Assembly (NCBI RefSeq): GCF_014647435.1
Contig: NZ_BMPE01000007.1
Location: 62,001 to 126,000, forward strand
Direction of reading: 5' to 3'
Length of the DNA stretch: 64,000 nucleotides
Origin: Deinococcus radiotolerans
Lineage (GTDB): Bacteria > Deinococcota > Deinococci > Deinococcales > Deinococcaceae
In this document: piece after piece, positions 12,587 to 24,005 of the stretch
Position numbering within the stretch: the first letter of the stretch is position 1
Layout of the letters: the number at the start of each line of letters is the position of its first letter
Program-made: the position numbers and the translations under genes
The notes under the pieces: generated by a model
The model's database searches: none
What the model saw: the letters and a program-made list of their open reading frames with translations, nothing else
Told to the model about the DNA's origin: nothing

Positions 12587-13975
12587 TCAGCCCTCTGCGC
12601 CAACGGTTTCCGGTTCACGCACCGGGGGCGGCGTGACGGTCAGGCCCGCCTCCGCCTGCGCCCACGCCATGAACGCGTTCAGGCCCCGGCGGAACATCAC
12701 CGGGCGCTTCTCGCGCTTGCCGAGCTTGCGGGGCTTGCCGGTCTTCTCGTTGATCTCGGCCGGGAGTTCGGGCACGAGCGCCCAGTTCACGTTCATCGGC
12801 TGGAAGCCCTTCGGGTTCGCGCTCGCCAGATAACGGGTCAGCCCGCCCAGCATGCTCTCGGCGGGCGGCGTCAGGGGCTGGAGGCCCAGCGCGAGGCGCG
12901 CCGCGTTCGTTCCCGCCAGCCAGCCGGTCGCCGCGGATTCCAGGTACCCCTCGGTGCCCGCCAGGACGCCCGCAACCAGCTTCGTCGGGTCGGCCTTCAG
13001 TTGCAGTGTGGACTCCAGCACCAGCGGCGCGTTCAGGTAAGTGTTGCGGTGCATCACGCCGTACCGGACGATCTCCGCCCCCTCCAGGCCCGGAATGAGG
13101 TTCACGACTGCCTTCTGATCCCCCCACTTCAGGCCCGTCTGGAAGCCCACCAGGGACCACATGCGGCCCTCGCGGTCCTCCTGACGCAGTTGCGCCACCG
13201 CGTACGGCCAGCGCCCGGTCTTCGGATCATCCAGGCCCTTGGGCGACATCGGGCCGAAGCGGGGCGTGTCGATCCCACGGCGGGCGATCTCCTCGATGGG
13301 CATGCAACCCTCGAAGAACTCCAGCTTCTCCCAGTCGTGCGGCGTGTGACTGCGCGCCTGCTCCAGCGCCCCGAAGAACGCCAGGTACTCGTCCTTCGTG
13401 AACGGGCAGTTGATGTAATCCGCGCTCTGCTCGTACCGCCCCGCACGCCACGCGACGTCCATATTGATGCTGTCAAAGGCGATCACGGGCGCGGCCGCGT
13501 CGTAGAAGCTCAGACGCTCACTGCCCGTCACCCGCGCCACGTCCGCCGCCAGCGCGTCCGACGTCAGCGGCCCCGACGCGATCACCACGATCCCGTCCGG
13601 CACGGCCTCCACCTCGCCCTCCACGACCTCGATCAGCGGATGCTCACGCACCGCCGCCGTCACGCGGGCACTGAACTCGTCGCGTTCCACCGCTAGGGCG
13701 TTCCCGGCGGGCAGCTTCGACGCGTCCGCCGCGCCGACGATCGCGCCGCCCACACTGCGCAGTTCCGCCTGCAGCAGGCCCTTGCTCTGCAACTCGCCCT
13801 CGCCGCCCAGCGAGTTGCTGCACACCAGCTCCGCAAAGTTGCCGCTGCGGTGCGCCGGCGTCATCTTCACGGGCCGCATCTCGTGCAGGCGCACCTGCAC
13901 GCCCAGCCGCGCCGCTGCCAGCGCCGCCTCCGACCCCGCCAGACCCCCACCGATCACCGTCACACGCTCACTCAC
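12587..13975 (-). CDS. trmFO: Folate-dependent tRNA (uracil-54-C5)-methyltransferase TrmFO
   Basis: A 462-residue FAD enzyme that makes ribothymidine at position 54 of tRNA using methylene-tetrahydrofolate and FADH2. The dinucleotide-binding motif GGGLAGSEAA starts at residue 9, followed by the family-typical EMRPVKMTPAH. The FAELVCSNSLGG segment carries the conserved Cys expected in TrmFO. The GTG start has TACACT 8 nt upstream, consistent with a leaderless transcript. Its 3' end converges on the repeat protein gene. Confidence 0.95.
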   Translation of the reverse strand: MSERVTVIGGGLAGSEAALAAARLGVQVRLHEMRPVKMTPAHRSGNFAELVCSNSLGGEGELQSKGLLQAELRSVGGAIVGAADASKLPAGNALAVERDEFSARVTAAVREHPLIEVVEGEVEAVPDGIVVIASGPLTSDALAADVARVTGSERLSFYDAAAPVIAFDSINMDVAWRAGRYEQSADYINCPFTKDEYLAFFGALEQARSHTPHDWEKLEFFEGCMPIEEIARRGIDTPRFGPMSPKGLDDPKTGRWPYAVAQLRQEDREGRMWSLVGFQTGLKWGDQKAVVNLIPGLEGAEIVRYGVMHRNTYLNAPLVLESTLQLKADPTKLVAGVLAGTEGYLESAATGWLAGTNAARLALGLQPLTPPAESMLGGLTRYLASANPKGFQPMNVNWALVPELPAEINEKTGKPRKLGKREKRPVMFRRGLNAFMAWAQAEAGLTVTPPPVREPETVGAEG

Positions 13976-14024
13976 AACCGCGCAGTGTACGGGAAGCTGG
14001 CGCAGCCAAGTGTGCGCTGGGGCC

Positions 14025-14819
14025 TCAGCGTTCCGGCGTGCCGCCCAGCGCCGCCTTCACGCGCGACAGGCCCTCGTATATGAGGACGCGCAGGGCCACG
14101 AGGCGGTCACTGGGTTGCGTCAGGGTTTGATCGAAGCGCCACTCCTGGGCGGGTACGCTGACGACGCTCACGCCCTGCGAGCGGAACAGCGCGGCGGCGC
14201 GGCGCGAGTGGCTGGGTGACGTGACGAGCAGCACCCGTGCCCAGCCGCGCGCCCGGGCCAGGTCGCGCACGCGGGCCGCCTCGTCGCGGGTGGTCGTGAC
14301 GTTCTTCAGCGTGACCAGGGTGGGTCCGCCCGCCCCGTAGAGGGCGCGGGTCAGTTCGGTCTCCAGCATGCTCATCTTTGGGCAGTCGCGCGGCCCGATC
14401 AGGCCCGACTGCTCCGAGACGGTCACGACCGGCGCGTACCCGGCCCGCCACAGGGCCAGCGCGCCGGTCAGGCGGGCCACGGCGCTGGCCTCCAGTTCAC
14501 GACTCCCGCAGTGGACGCCCGCTCCGAGGGCCACGATGGCGTCCGCCCTGACCGGGGACTCGTGCAGGGTCAGGGATCCGAGTGGGCCGCGCAGCACGGG
14601 CGTCACAAGGCAGGCGGCGATCAGGACCGCCAGCGCGCCTGCACCGACCCGCAGGGCCACCCAGGACGGCCGGAACGCCCCTGCCACGCCGCCCGCCACG
14701 ATCAGGCCCAGCAGCAGCCCCGGCGGGGCGCGCACCTCGCCCAGAAAGGCGGTCAGCACGGCCAGTCCTGCACCTACCGCCACGCCGCCCGCCACGTTCC
14801 GCCACCTCTCACCAGTCAT
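14025..14819 (-). CDS. YdcF/DUF218-family envelope protein
   Basis: A 264-residue protein with three or four N-terminal hydrophobic segments (about residues 5-75), then a DUF218 domain with DAIVALGAG and the NVTTTRDEAARVRDLARARGW pattern near residues 165-185. The family includes SanA/ElyC-like proteins linked to envelope polysaccharide or vancomycin tolerance, the reaction is unknown. The ATG at 14819 was preferred over one at 14843 because TACACT (14832-14827) lies 7 nt before it. Confidence 0.82.
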   Translation of the reverse strand: MTGERWRNVAGGVAVGAGLAVLTAFLGEVRAPPGLLLGLIVAGGVAGAFRPSWVALRVGAGALAVLIAACLVTPVLRGPLGSLTLHESPVRADAIVALGAGVHCGSRELEASAVARLTGALALWRAGYAPVVTVSEQSGLIGPRDCPKMSMLETELTRALYGAGGPTLVTLKNVTTTRDEAARVRDLARARGWARVLLVTSPSHSRRAAALFRSQGVSVVSVPAQEWRFDQTLTQPSDRLVALRVLIYEGLSRVKAALGGTPER

Positions 14820-14867
14820 CCGGGGCAGTGTACCGGGCCTCATGAACGCGCCCCTATACTCGCGGGC

Positions 14868-15482
14868 GTGAACCTGCGCCGCGCCCTTCCGTTCATCGCT
14901 GTCCTGCTCGCCGCCCTGGCGGCCGCACTGCTGCTCGCGCCGCGCCTGACCCCGCCGGCCGAGGGCAGCCGCGAGGTGCGCTTCGTGCGCGAGATGATCC
15001 AGCACCACACGCAGGCCATAGACATGGCGACCCGCGTCCGCGACACCACCACAGACCCGGAACTACGCACCCTGGCGCTGGACATCATGCTGGGCCAGCA
15101 GGAGCAGATCGGGCAGATGCGCGGCTGGCTGACCCTCTGGGGCCGCCCCTGGGGCGGAGAGGGCATGAGCGCCGAGCACGCCCGCATGATGGGCATGGCC
15201 ACCCAGGCCGAGGTGGCCAGGATCAGCGCCCAGCCGGAGAAGCAGGCCGAGGTGACCTTCCTGCAACTCATGACCCGCCACCATCAGGGCGCGCTGGCGA
15301 TGGTGCCCCCCGCCCTGGAGAGCGGCGTGCGGCCCGAGGTGCAGGCCCTCGCCCGGCAGATCCAGGCCGCGCAGAGCGCCGAGATTACCCTGATGACCCG
15401 CCTCCTGAAGGACCGGGGGGCGCAGCCGCTGCCCGCACCCGGCGGGATGGGTGGCATGGACATGGGCGACCACCAGCACTGA
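14868..15482 (+). CDS. DUF305 (ferritin-like four-helix) exported protein
   Basis: A 204-residue DUF305 protein with an uncleaved anchor or signal sequence (residues 5-25). Two half-repeats carry MIQHHTQAID and MTRHHQGALAM, whose paired histidines and methionines suggest metal binding. The C-terminus ends in a Met/His-rich tail (GGMGGMDMGDHQH), suggestive of copper handling. TATACT at 14855-14860 lies 7 nt before the GTG, fixing a leaderless start. It is divergent from the YdcF-like gene with only 48 bp between starts. Metal specificity is inference. Confidence 0.85.
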   Translation: MNLRRALPFIAVLLAALAAALLLAPRLTPPAEGSREVRFVREMIQHHTQAIDMATRVRDTTTDPELRTLALDIMLGQQEQIGQMRGWLTLWGRPWGGEGMSAEHARMMGMATQAEVARISAQPEKQAEVTFLQLMTRHHQGALAMVPPALESGVRPEVQALARQIQAAQSAEITLMTRLLKDRGAQPLPAPGGMGGMDMGDHQH

Positions 15483-15492
15483 CCGACCGGCA

Positions 15493-15528
15493 GAGGCGGC
15501 CCCGCGCATCAGGGTGCGGGGCCGCCTC
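15493..15528. terminator. Bidirectional terminator
   Basis: GAGGCGGCCCCGC and GCGGGGCCGCCTC form a 13-bp stem with a 10-nt loop between convergent genes (DUF305 and glyS). Confidence 0.85.
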
Positions 15529-15539
15529 CTTGAACGGAG

Positions 15540-17054
15540 TTAGCGGAGTTTCGCCTGGAGGTACGCGCTGAGGTCGCTGATCTTGACGCGCTCCTGCGCC
15601 AGGGTGTCGCGGTCACGGACGGTGACGGTGTCGGTCAGGCTGGCGTCCTCGCCCTTGCCGACGGTGTCGAAGTCCACGGTGACGCAGTAGGGCGTGCCGA
15701 CCTCGTCGTGGCGGCGGTACGCCTTGCCGATGTTCCCGCTGTCTTCCAGCAGGATGCGGCCCAGGCCGAGTTTCTGCAGGTCGTTCTTGATGGAGCGGGC
15801 CAGGTCGACCAGTTCGGCCTTGTTGCGCGCCAGCGGAATCACAGCCACCTTGATGGGCGCGAGGTGCGGCCTGAGTTTGAGCACGATGCGCTCGTTGCCG
15901 TTCTCCAGCGTCTCCTTCGTGAACGCCTCGCTCAGAACCGCCAGCATGGCGCGGTCCACCCCGGCGGACGGCTCGATCACGAACGGCACGACCGGCTTGT
16001 TCGTCTCCGGGTGGGGGATGGTCAGCTTGGCAATCGAGTCGAGGTTCTCCTCCACGCGCGCCACGAGGCCCAGTTCCGACTGGTTCTTCGTGTGCGAGCC
16101 GAGGTCGTAGTCGCTGCGGTTCGCGATCCCTTCGATTTCCTCGTGCCCGAGGGTGGGGTAGTCGTACATCAGGTCGTACGTGCGCTTGGAGTAGTGCGCC
16201 AGATCCTCTTTCGGCACGTCCAGGATCTCGATCTTGCTGCGCGGCACGCCCTGCGCCTCCCACCAGCTCAGGCGGGCTTCGAGCCACTTCTCGTGCCAGT
16301 CCTCGTCGGTGCCGGGCGCGCAGAAGAATTCGATCTCCATCTGCTCGAGTTCCCGCACGCGGAAGATGAAGTTGCGCGGCGTGATCTCGTTGCGGAACGC
16401 CTTCCCGATCTGCGCGATCCCGAACGGCAGGCGGCGGCTGGTGCTGTCCACGACGTTCTTGAAGTTCGTGAAGATCCCCTGGGCGGTCTCGGGACGTAGG
16501 TAGCCGTAGCTCTCGTCGTCCGCGACCGGGCCGATGGTCGTCTTGAACATCATGTTGAACGGCTTGGGCTCCGTCCACTCGCCGATCTCGCCGCTGAACG
16601 GGTCCCGTACGCCCGCCGCGCGCAGCGCCTCGCTGGCCCGCGCGGGGTTCGCGTTCAGCGCCGCCACGACCGCCGGGAAGTTCTCGGCGCTCTGCCCCAT
16701 CGCCTCGGCCACTTTAGCGATCACGTCCGCCTTCTGATCCTTCACGAGGTGGTCTAGGCGGTAGCGCTTGTTGTTCTTCTTGTTGTCCACCATCGGGTCG
16801 CTGAAGGTCGCCTCGTGCCCGCTGTGGCGCAGCACCTGCCGGTGCATGATGATGCTGGCGTCCAGGCCCTCCATGTCGTCGCGCTCGTACACGTTCGTGC
16901 GCCACCACGCGGCCTTGATGTTGTTCTTGAGTTCCACGCCCAGCGGGCCGTAATCGTAGAAGCCCTGAAGGCCCCCGTAGATCTCCGAGCCCTGGAAAAT
17001 GAAGCCCCGGCGTTTACACAGGCTGACGAGTTCTTCCATCGAGGTTGCAGGCAT
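15540..17054 (-). CDS. glyS: Glycyl-tRNA synthetase (dimeric, class II)
   Basis: A 504-residue single-chain glycyl-tRNA synthetase of the alpha2 type found in Deinococcus-Thermus. Class II core motifs include the motif 2 region [25 protein letters not shown] with its conserved Arg, and motif 3 toward [10 protein letters not shown]. The N-terminus [20 protein letters not shown] is typical of the family. The frame is open further upstream, but the ATG at 17054 has AAAGGAG about 7 nt before it and directly follows the T-box terminator. Expression is probably set by uncharged tRNA-Gly through that leader. Confidence 0.95.
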   Translation of the reverse strand: MPATSMEELVSLCKRRGFIFQGSEIYGGLQGFYDYGPLGVELKNNIKAAWWRTNVYERDDMEGLDASIIMHRQVLRHSGHEATFSDPMVDNKKNNKRYRLDHLVKDQKADVIAKVAEAMGQSAENFPAVVAALNANPARASEALRAAGVRDPFSGEIGEWTEPKPFNMMFKTTIGPVADDESYGYLRPETAQGIFTNFKNVVDSTSRRLPFGIAQIGKAFRNEITPRNFIFRVRELEQMEIEFFCAPGTDEDWHEKWLEARLSWWEAQGVPRSKIEILDVPKEDLAHYSKRTYDLMYDYPTLGHEEIEGIANRSDYDLGSHTKNQSELGLVARVEENLDSIAKLTIPHPETNKPVVPFVIEPSAGVDRAMLAVLSEAFTKETLENGNERIVLKLRPHLAPIKVAVIPLARNKAELVDLARSIKNDLQKLGLGRILLEDSGNIGKAYRRHDEVGTPYCVTVDFDTVGKGEDASLTDTVTVRDRDTLAQERVKISDLSAYLQAKLR

Positions 17055-17081
17055 CACGTGCTCCTTTCGAGGAGACGACGG

Positions 17082-17306
17082 AAAAAAGCCCCAGACGGCG
17101 GCCAGTTCCCGGCACTCGCTCGTCTGGGGACGCATGAGGACACGCGCGGTTCCACCCCAGTTCCGATCACCGCAGTCCGCGGCCCCGGCACTTTTGTCTG
17201 TGTTCAGCTCCCCGCTGCCCTTCCCGCGCCGCCTCACCGCCCGACTCTCACCGTCACGGGCTCGCTCCCTGGTGGCTGGTCACGCGGTACTCCTGCGGAT
17301 CAACAC
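17082..17306 (-). ncRNA. Glycine T-box riboswitch leader of glyS
   Basis: The T-box sequence GGGTGGAACCGCG (around 17157-17145) is present. Its UGGA (17154-17151) can pair with the UCCA end of uncharged tRNA-Gly, whose discriminator base is U. Stem I is readable: CCGC (17298-17295), S-turn AGTA (17291-17288), CCGCG, then on the return strand CGCGG, GAA (17223-17221), specifier GGC (17219-17217, glycine), purine A, GCGG (17215-17212). The terminator is CCCCAGACG (17129-17121) with CGTCTGGGG (17097-17089) and six T (17087-17082). Uncharged tRNA should favour the antiterminator and glyS expression. Confidence 0.88.
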
Positions 17307-17315
17307 CTGACGCAC

Positions 17316-17345
17316 AGTGTGGAACACGGCGGGGGAGAGGGTCAA
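17316..17345 (-). promoter_or_regulatory. Promoter of the glyS T-box leader
   Basis: TTGACC (17345-17340), an 18-bp spacer and CACACT (17321-17316) place a transcript start just before the first base of the T-box stem I. The -10 is weak, the position fits well. Confidence 0.55.
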
Positions 17346-17535
17346 GGGCTGAGCGGAGGCGCCCAGCGCACCGGAGGTTCGCCTTCACGTTCCCGTCGCG
17401 ACTGAGGCGGACCCGACGACCGGGGGGGTATACGGGCGCAGGCGTGCGTCCAGATGATGCTCTGCCAGTGTGGTCCCGAGTCCACGCCTGCGTGAACGGG
17501 TGCCCTCTTTCCTGTTTTCCCGTATCCTGTGCGTT

Positions 17536-19698
17536 ATGCCTGTTGCGGAATTGCGTCCGGAAACCCACCCGGATTTTGAACTGGAGAAGGAACACCTGTC
17601 GGGGACGGTGGCGGCCATGATCCGCCAGATCGAGTTCTGGGAGGACCGCGACCGGCAGATGGGCGCGGACTTGGAGACGAGCATCATCCTGGGGGATCAG
17701 GCCGAGGAGTTCGCGGCGATGCTCTCCCCGCACGTGCATCAGCCGTACTTCGGGAGTTTGAAGGTGCGCGTGGCGGGGCGTGAGCAGACGCTGTACGTCG
17801 GGAAGCACGGCTTCCGGGACGTGAAGGGCCCGCACACGGTGGTCAGCTGGGACAGCGAGGTGGGAAGTCTGTTCTACTCGCAGGCGCTTGGCTGGACGCC
17901 CAGGCGCGGCAGTGCGGGCGTGATCCGGCGGCGGCGGCAGCTGGACGTGAGTCAGAAGACGCTGCTGCGCGTCACCGACCTGTACGACGACGAGCAGGGC
18001 GGGGACACGGGCGGCCGCGAGGAGGTGCTGCTGCGCCGCCTGCAGGAGGGCAGCACCGCCGGGATGCGGGACGTGGTCGAGACGCTCCAGCCGGAGCAGA
18101 ACGACGCGATGCGGCACCCGGCGGGCGTCCCGGTGATCATTCAGGGCGCGGCGGGGTCCGGGAAGACGACCATCGGCTTCCACCGGCTGGCGTGGATGAC
18201 GAACGCGGACCGGGGGGCGCACCGGGCGCGGCCCGAGGCGTGCATGGTCCTCATGCCGAACCGGGTGCTGGCGACGTATGCAGCGCGCATCCTGCCGGAA
18301 CTGGGCATCGAACGTGTGGTCGTCACGACGCCGGAAACCTGGGCGGTGGGGCTGCTGGGCCTGGAGAAGCTGGAGGTCACGGACCGCACCCTCAGCCTGC
18401 TGCTGACCGACCGGGACAACACCCGCCGGGCGCTGGCATGGCGCAAGGCGAAACTGCTGGGCGACGCGCGGATGCTGGACGTGGTCCGCACGCACCTCTG
18501 GAACCGCTTTAACGCGGCGCTGGCCGGGCAGGGCCTGCGCGAAACCGTGGCGCTGCGCGGCCGGGAGGATCAGGTGTTCACGCTGGACGAGGCGGCCCTA
18601 GCGGGCCTGCTGCGCGACGTGTTCGCCGCCGATCCCCTGGACGGCTACCGGGCCGGGATGCGCCGCGCGATCGAGGCCCTGGCGCTGTCCACCCTGAATG
18701 TCCCGGAAGGTGAGGAGGCCAGTGTGCGCCGGCAGCTGGCCACGCCGCTGACGACCCTGCTGGGCCGCATCTTCGCCACCACCACGCCGATCACCGAGGC
18801 GCGGCGCCTGCTGGGCAGCCCGGCGGAACTCGCCGCGAGCGGCCTGCTGACCGAGCGGGAGATTGCGCTGCTGGGCACCGATCCCCTCAGCGGGATTCCC
18901 ACGCCCCGGCGCGCGCACGCGGACGTCACGGAGATTCCTTTGATGCTGGCCGTGCAGGCGTTCACGGGCGGCATCGGGCGGCTGGACGGGCGCACGCTGG
19001 AACCCTTTGATCACGTCGTGCTGGACGAGGCGCAGGACTATTCCCCGCTGCTGTACGCCCTGCTGGGCCGCGCCACCCGCCCCGGGCACATCACGGCGCT
19101 GGGCGACATGAACCAGGGCATGCACGGCTACAAGGGCCCCAGCTCCTGGGAGGCCGTTCAGGCGCAACTGCCCGGCGCGCAGGTCCTCACGCTGGGCCGC
19201 ACGTACCGCTCCACGCGGCAGATCACGGAACTGGGTGCGCGGATCGCCGCGACGTACAACCGCGCCGCCGCCGTGCAGGGCGTCGACCGCGACGGCGCCG
19301 AGGTGCAGCGCTATGCGGCGCCCGCCGGGCCGGACGGGGAACTCCCGCTGATCGCGCGGGCCGTGAAGGACGCGCAGGCCGCCGGGCACGCCAACATCGC
19401 CATCGTGACCCGGCGCGGCGTGGACGCCGAACGCATGGCCGAAGCCCTGCGCGAGTTCGACACGGACGCGCAGCCCATCACCACGCAGGAGCACCGCTTC
19501 CGGGGCGGCCTGGTGATCCTCCCCGTGAACCTCGCCAAGGGCCTGGAGTTCAGCGCCGCCATTGTGGCCAGTGCGAACGCCGACACGTACGACGAGAGCA
19601 CCGAGTACGAACGCCGCCTGCTGTACGTGTCCGCCAGCCGCGCGCTGCACTGGCTGGCGCTGGTCAGCACGGGTGAACTGCATCCTCTGATCGCCTGA
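17536..19698 (+). CDS. HelD/helicase IV-like superfamily 1 ATPase
   Basis: A 720-residue UvrD/Rep-family ATPase. Walker A GAAGSGKTT is near residue 215, Walker B is DEAQDYS near residue 500, and a C-terminal UvrD_C_2-type region (VILPVNLAKGLEFSAAIV, RLLYVSASRAL) closes the motor. The long N-terminal segment (residues 1-200) with an early helical hairpin resembles HelD proteins, which release stalled RNA polymerase. D. radiodurans has a helicase IV-like homolog linked to stress resistance. The ATG at 17536 is supported by TATCCT 7 nt upstream. DNA-helicase versus RNA polymerase-recycling roles cannot be separated from sequence alone. Confidence 0.85.
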   Translation: MPVAELRPETHPDFELEKEHLSGTVAAMIRQIEFWEDRDRQMGADLETSIILGDQAEEFAAMLSPHVHQPYFGSLKVRVAGREQTLYVGKHGFRDVKGPHTVVSWDSEVGSLFYSQALGWTPRRGSAGVIRRRRQLDVSQKTLLRVTDLYDDEQGGDTGGREEVLLRRLQEGSTAGMRDVVETLQPEQNDAMRHPAGVPVIIQGAAGSGKTTIGFHRLAWMTNADRGAHRARPEACMVLMPNRVLATYAARILPELGIERVVVTTPETWAVGLLGLEKLEVTDRTLSLLLTDRDNTRRALAWRKAKLLGDARMLDVVRTHLWNRFNAALAGQGLRETVALRGREDQVFTLDEAALAGLLRDVFAADPLDGYRAGMRRAIEALALSTLNVPEGEEASVRRQLATPLTTLLGRIFATTTPITEARRLLGSPAELAASGLLTEREIALLGTDPLSGIPTPRRAHADVTEIPLMLAVQAFTGGIGRLDGRTLEPFDHVVLDEAQDYSPLLYALLGRATRPGHITALGDMNQGMHGYKGPSSWEAVQAQLPGAQVLTLGRTYRSTRQITELGARIAATYNRAAAVQGVDRDGAEVQRYAAPAGPDGELPLIARAVKDAQAAGHANIAIVTRRGVDAERMAEALREFDTDAQPITTQEHRFRGGLVILPVNLAKGLEFSAAIVASANADTYDESTEYERRLLYVSASRALHWLALVSTGELHPLIA

Positions 19699-19771
19699 TC
19701 CGGGCTCGCGCATCAAGGTTCCCGCACGCCTCGCTCATCCCCGCCCCGTCGCCGGTGGGGGAGAGTGGGGC

Positions 19772-19999
19772 ATGAGCGACGACAACAGGCACAACAGTGC
19801 GGGGCAGAGCGGCCTGCCCGCCGACGCCGGGAACGGCATGAGCGACCGCAGCGCCCAGACCGACGTGTCCGACAGCGGCATGTCCGAGACAGACACCGTC
19901 ACTGCGCACGTCACGGATGGGCAGGATCAGGCCGACACCCAGACGCCCGCCACCGGCACGACCTTCGGCACGACCGGCAACGACGACACCCGCCAGTAA
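19772..19999 (+). CDS. Small hydrophilic disordered protein, hydrophilin-like
   Basis: A 75-residue protein rich in Asp, Thr, Ser, Gln and Gly (9 glycines), with a single Phe and no Trp, Tyr, Cys, Ile or Lys. Such composition predicts an unfolded, highly soluble chain and fits the compositional definition of hydrophilins, proteins tied to desiccation tolerance. A GGGGGAGAGTGGGG stretch precedes the ATG as ribosome binding site and a terminator follows. No family was recognised, so function is inference. Confidence 0.65.
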   Translation: MSDDNRHNSAGQSGLPADAGNGMSDRSAQTDVSDSGMSETDTVTAHVTDGQDQADTQTPATGTTFGTTGNDDTRQ

Positions 20000-20011
20000 G
20001 AAATGCAGAAA

Positions 20012-20042
20012 CGGCAGAGGGAGTAGAAAGCCCCCTCTGCCG
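20012..20042. terminator. Bidirectional terminator
   Basis: CGGCAGAGGG and CCCTCTGCCG form a 10-bp stem with an 11-nt loop between the small hydrophilic protein gene and glnA, which converge. Confidence 0.75.
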
Positions 20043-20058
20043 CTCGTCTTGTCGCACC

Positions 20059-21417
20059 TCAGATCAGGTCGAGGTACCGTTCGAGTTCCCAGGCGTGGAC
20101 GGTGGCGTTGTACTCGCGCCATTCGGCTCGCTTGGCTTCCACGAAGTGATCGAGGACGTGTTCGCCCAGCGCGCGGCGCAGCACGTCGTCTTTTTCCAGT
20201 TCGTCCACGGCCTCGCGCAGGTCGCTGGGCAGCTCCTTGACACGGTGGTGGCGTTTCTCGCGCACGGTCATCTTGAAGATGTTGCGCTGGATGGCGGGGG
20301 CGGGTTCCATGTCCTGCTCGATGCCGTCCAGTCCGGCGGCCAGCATGACGGCCAGCGCGAGGTACGGGTTGCAGCTCGGGTCGGGCATGCGGACTTCGGC
20401 GCGGGTGGAGTTGCCGCGCTTGGCGGGAATGCGGATCAGCGCGGAGCGGTTGCTGGTGCTCCAGGCGACGTTCACGGGGGCCTCGAAGCCCGGTACGAGG
20501 CGCTTGTAGCTGTTCACGAGGGGGTTCGTGATGGCGACCATTGCGCCCGCGTGGTCAAGCAGGCCCGCGATGAACTGCTGCGCGGTGCGGGACAGGCCGT
20601 GCTCGCCGCCGGGGTCCGCGAAGGCGTTCGTGCCGCCCTTAAACAGGCTGAGGTGGCAGTGCATGCCGCTGCCGTTCACGCCTGGGAGCGGTTTGGGCAG
20701 GAAGCTGGCGAGCAGGCCGTACTCCAGCGCGACGCGCTTGACGACGAACTTGAAGGTGGCGATGCGGTCGGCGGTTTCCAGCGCGGGCGCGTAGCGGAAG
20801 TCGATCTCGTGCTGGCCGGGGGAGACCTCGTGGTGGGCGGCTTCGATCTCGAAGCCCATCTCGACGAGTTTGTTCGTGATCTCGCGGCGGATGCGTTCGC
20901 CCTTGTCGATCGGGGCGAGGTCGAAGTACCCGGCCTTGTCGTGCGTGATCGTAGTGCCGACGCCGCTGGGGGAGCGTTCAAACAGGAAGAATTCGGGTTC
21001 GGTGCCGACGAACATCTCGAAGCCCATGGCCTGCGCGCGCGCGATCTGCCGTTTGAGGACCTGCCGGGGGTCGCCGTCGAAGGGCGTGCCGTCGGGCAGG
21101 GCCACGTCGCAGATCAGGCGGGCGACCTTACCGCGTTCGCCTTCCTCGCGGGAGAACTGAGGGTAGATCAGGAAGGTGCCCAGGTCCGGGCGCAGGAGCA
21201 TGTCGCTTTCCTCGACGCGGGTGAAGCCCTCCACGGCGCTGCCGTCGAAGGTCACGTCGCCGTTCAGGGCCTTGGCGAACTGGCTTTTGGGCACCTCGAC
21301 GTTCTTGGTGGTGCCGAGGATATCGGTGAACTGGAGGCGCAGGAACTTGACTTCCGCTTCCTGCAGCTGCTGCAGGATCTGGTCGCGGGTGGGGGGCGTG
21401 GTGGACTGGGGCGTCAT
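20059..21417 (-). CDS. glnA: Glutamine synthetase, type I
   Basis: A 452-residue GSI that makes glutamine from glutamate, ammonia and ATP in the cytoplasm. Recognised segments are [12 protein letters not shown] (near residue 60), GTEPEFFLF, the catalytic [13 protein letters not shown] loop near 245 and NRSALIRIP...[18 protein letters not shown]. The length fits the shorter GSI-alpha class and the adenylylation-type insertion of enteric GSI-beta was not recognised. The ATG at 21417 has GGAGGT about 9 nt upstream, the longer upstream open frame is not coding. It is divergent from a type III enzyme. Confidence 0.93.
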   Translation of the reverse strand: MTPQSTTPPTRDQILQQLQEAEVKFLRLQFTDILGTTKNVEVPKSQFAKALNGDVTFDGSAVEGFTRVEESDMLLRPDLGTFLIYPQFSREEGERGKVARLICDVALPDGTPFDGDPRQVLKRQIARAQAMGFEMFVGTEPEFFLFERSPSGVGTTITHDKAGYFDLAPIDKGERIRREITNKLVEMGFEIEAAHHEVSPGQHEIDFRYAPALETADRIATFKFVVKRVALEYGLLASFLPKPLPGVNGSGMHCHLSLFKGGTNAFADPGGEHGLSRTAQQFIAGLLDHAGAMVAITNPLVNSYKRLVPGFEAPVNVAWSTSNRSALIRIPAKRGNSTRAEVRMPDPSCNPYLALAVMLAAGLDGIEQDMEPAPAIQRNIFKMTVREKRHHRVKELPSDLREAVDELEKDDVLRRALGEHVLDHFVEAKRAEWREYNATVHAWELERYLDLI

Positions 21418-21535
21418 GACTGGGAAACCTCCGGTGGCGCTGGGCGGCGCGTCCAGAAATGCTACGACCTCCGGCCCGTGCTGGGGTGGCGCTGCAGAGT
21501 GTTGCGCGTCGGATTCCAGTGTGGCAGATCCGGGG

Positions 21536-21564
21536 TGTACAAACTGCACGTCCTCGCTTGTCAA
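21536..21564 (-). promoter_or_regulatory. Candidate glnA promoter
   Basis: TTGACA (21564-21559) is followed after 17 bp by TGTACA (21541-21536). The -35 is perfect, the -10 is poor. The predicted untranslated leader of glnA is about 110 nt. Confidence 0.5.
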
Positions 21565-21610
21565 GCCCCGGACCGTCCCGGTATTCCGGCATGTTGTGCA
21601 GAAGTATTCG

Positions 21611-21640
21611 TTGACCGCCTTCAGGCTGGGCTCATATACT
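21611..21640 (+). promoter_or_regulatory. glnN promoter
   Basis: TTGACC, an 18-bp spacer and TATACT make a good housekeeping promoter. Transcription would begin near 21647, about 90 nt before the glnN start. Confidence 0.72.
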
Positions 21641-21738
21641 CCGGGCGTAGTGATGCCCGGTGGAACCACGGGAGCGGCGTGAAATCAGGGATGCCAAGCG
21701 CGCCGCGCACCCCCCAGCCACCGCGCACAGGGAGCGAC

Positions 21739-23895
<2,157 letters not shown>

Positions 23896-23913
23896 GAGAC
23901 GCCGGTTTTGGAG

Positions 23914-23942
23914 CGGCGCGCGGGGTGACCTGCGCGCCGTTT
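23914..23942 (+). terminator. Terminator of glnN
   Basis: CGGCGCGC and GCGCGCCG form an 8-bp stem with a 10-nt loop followed by TTT. Confidence 0.7.
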
Positions 23943-24005
23943 CGCCTGCCCGGACGGTCGGAGGTCCCCGTGTCTGACGTGGGCTGTGCGGAGTAGACTG
24001 GACGC

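Larger units (their letters stand above)
17055..17535. other. glyS / HelD intergenic region
   Basis: This 481-bp region is occupied on the minus strand by the glyS ribosome binding site, T-box leader and its promoter up to 17345. From 17346 to 17522 no gene or clear signal is visible. TATCCT at 17523-17528, 7 nt before the helicase ATG, is the probable -10 of the rightward gene. Confidence 0.6.
21418..21738. other. Divergent glnA-glnN control region
   Basis: This 321-bp region separates the two glutamine synthetase genes. It contains the leftward glnA promoter candidate at 21536-21564 and a rightward glnN promoter at 21611-21640, with roughly 50 bp between them. No coding sequence or obvious operator was identified. 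Confidence 0.6.
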
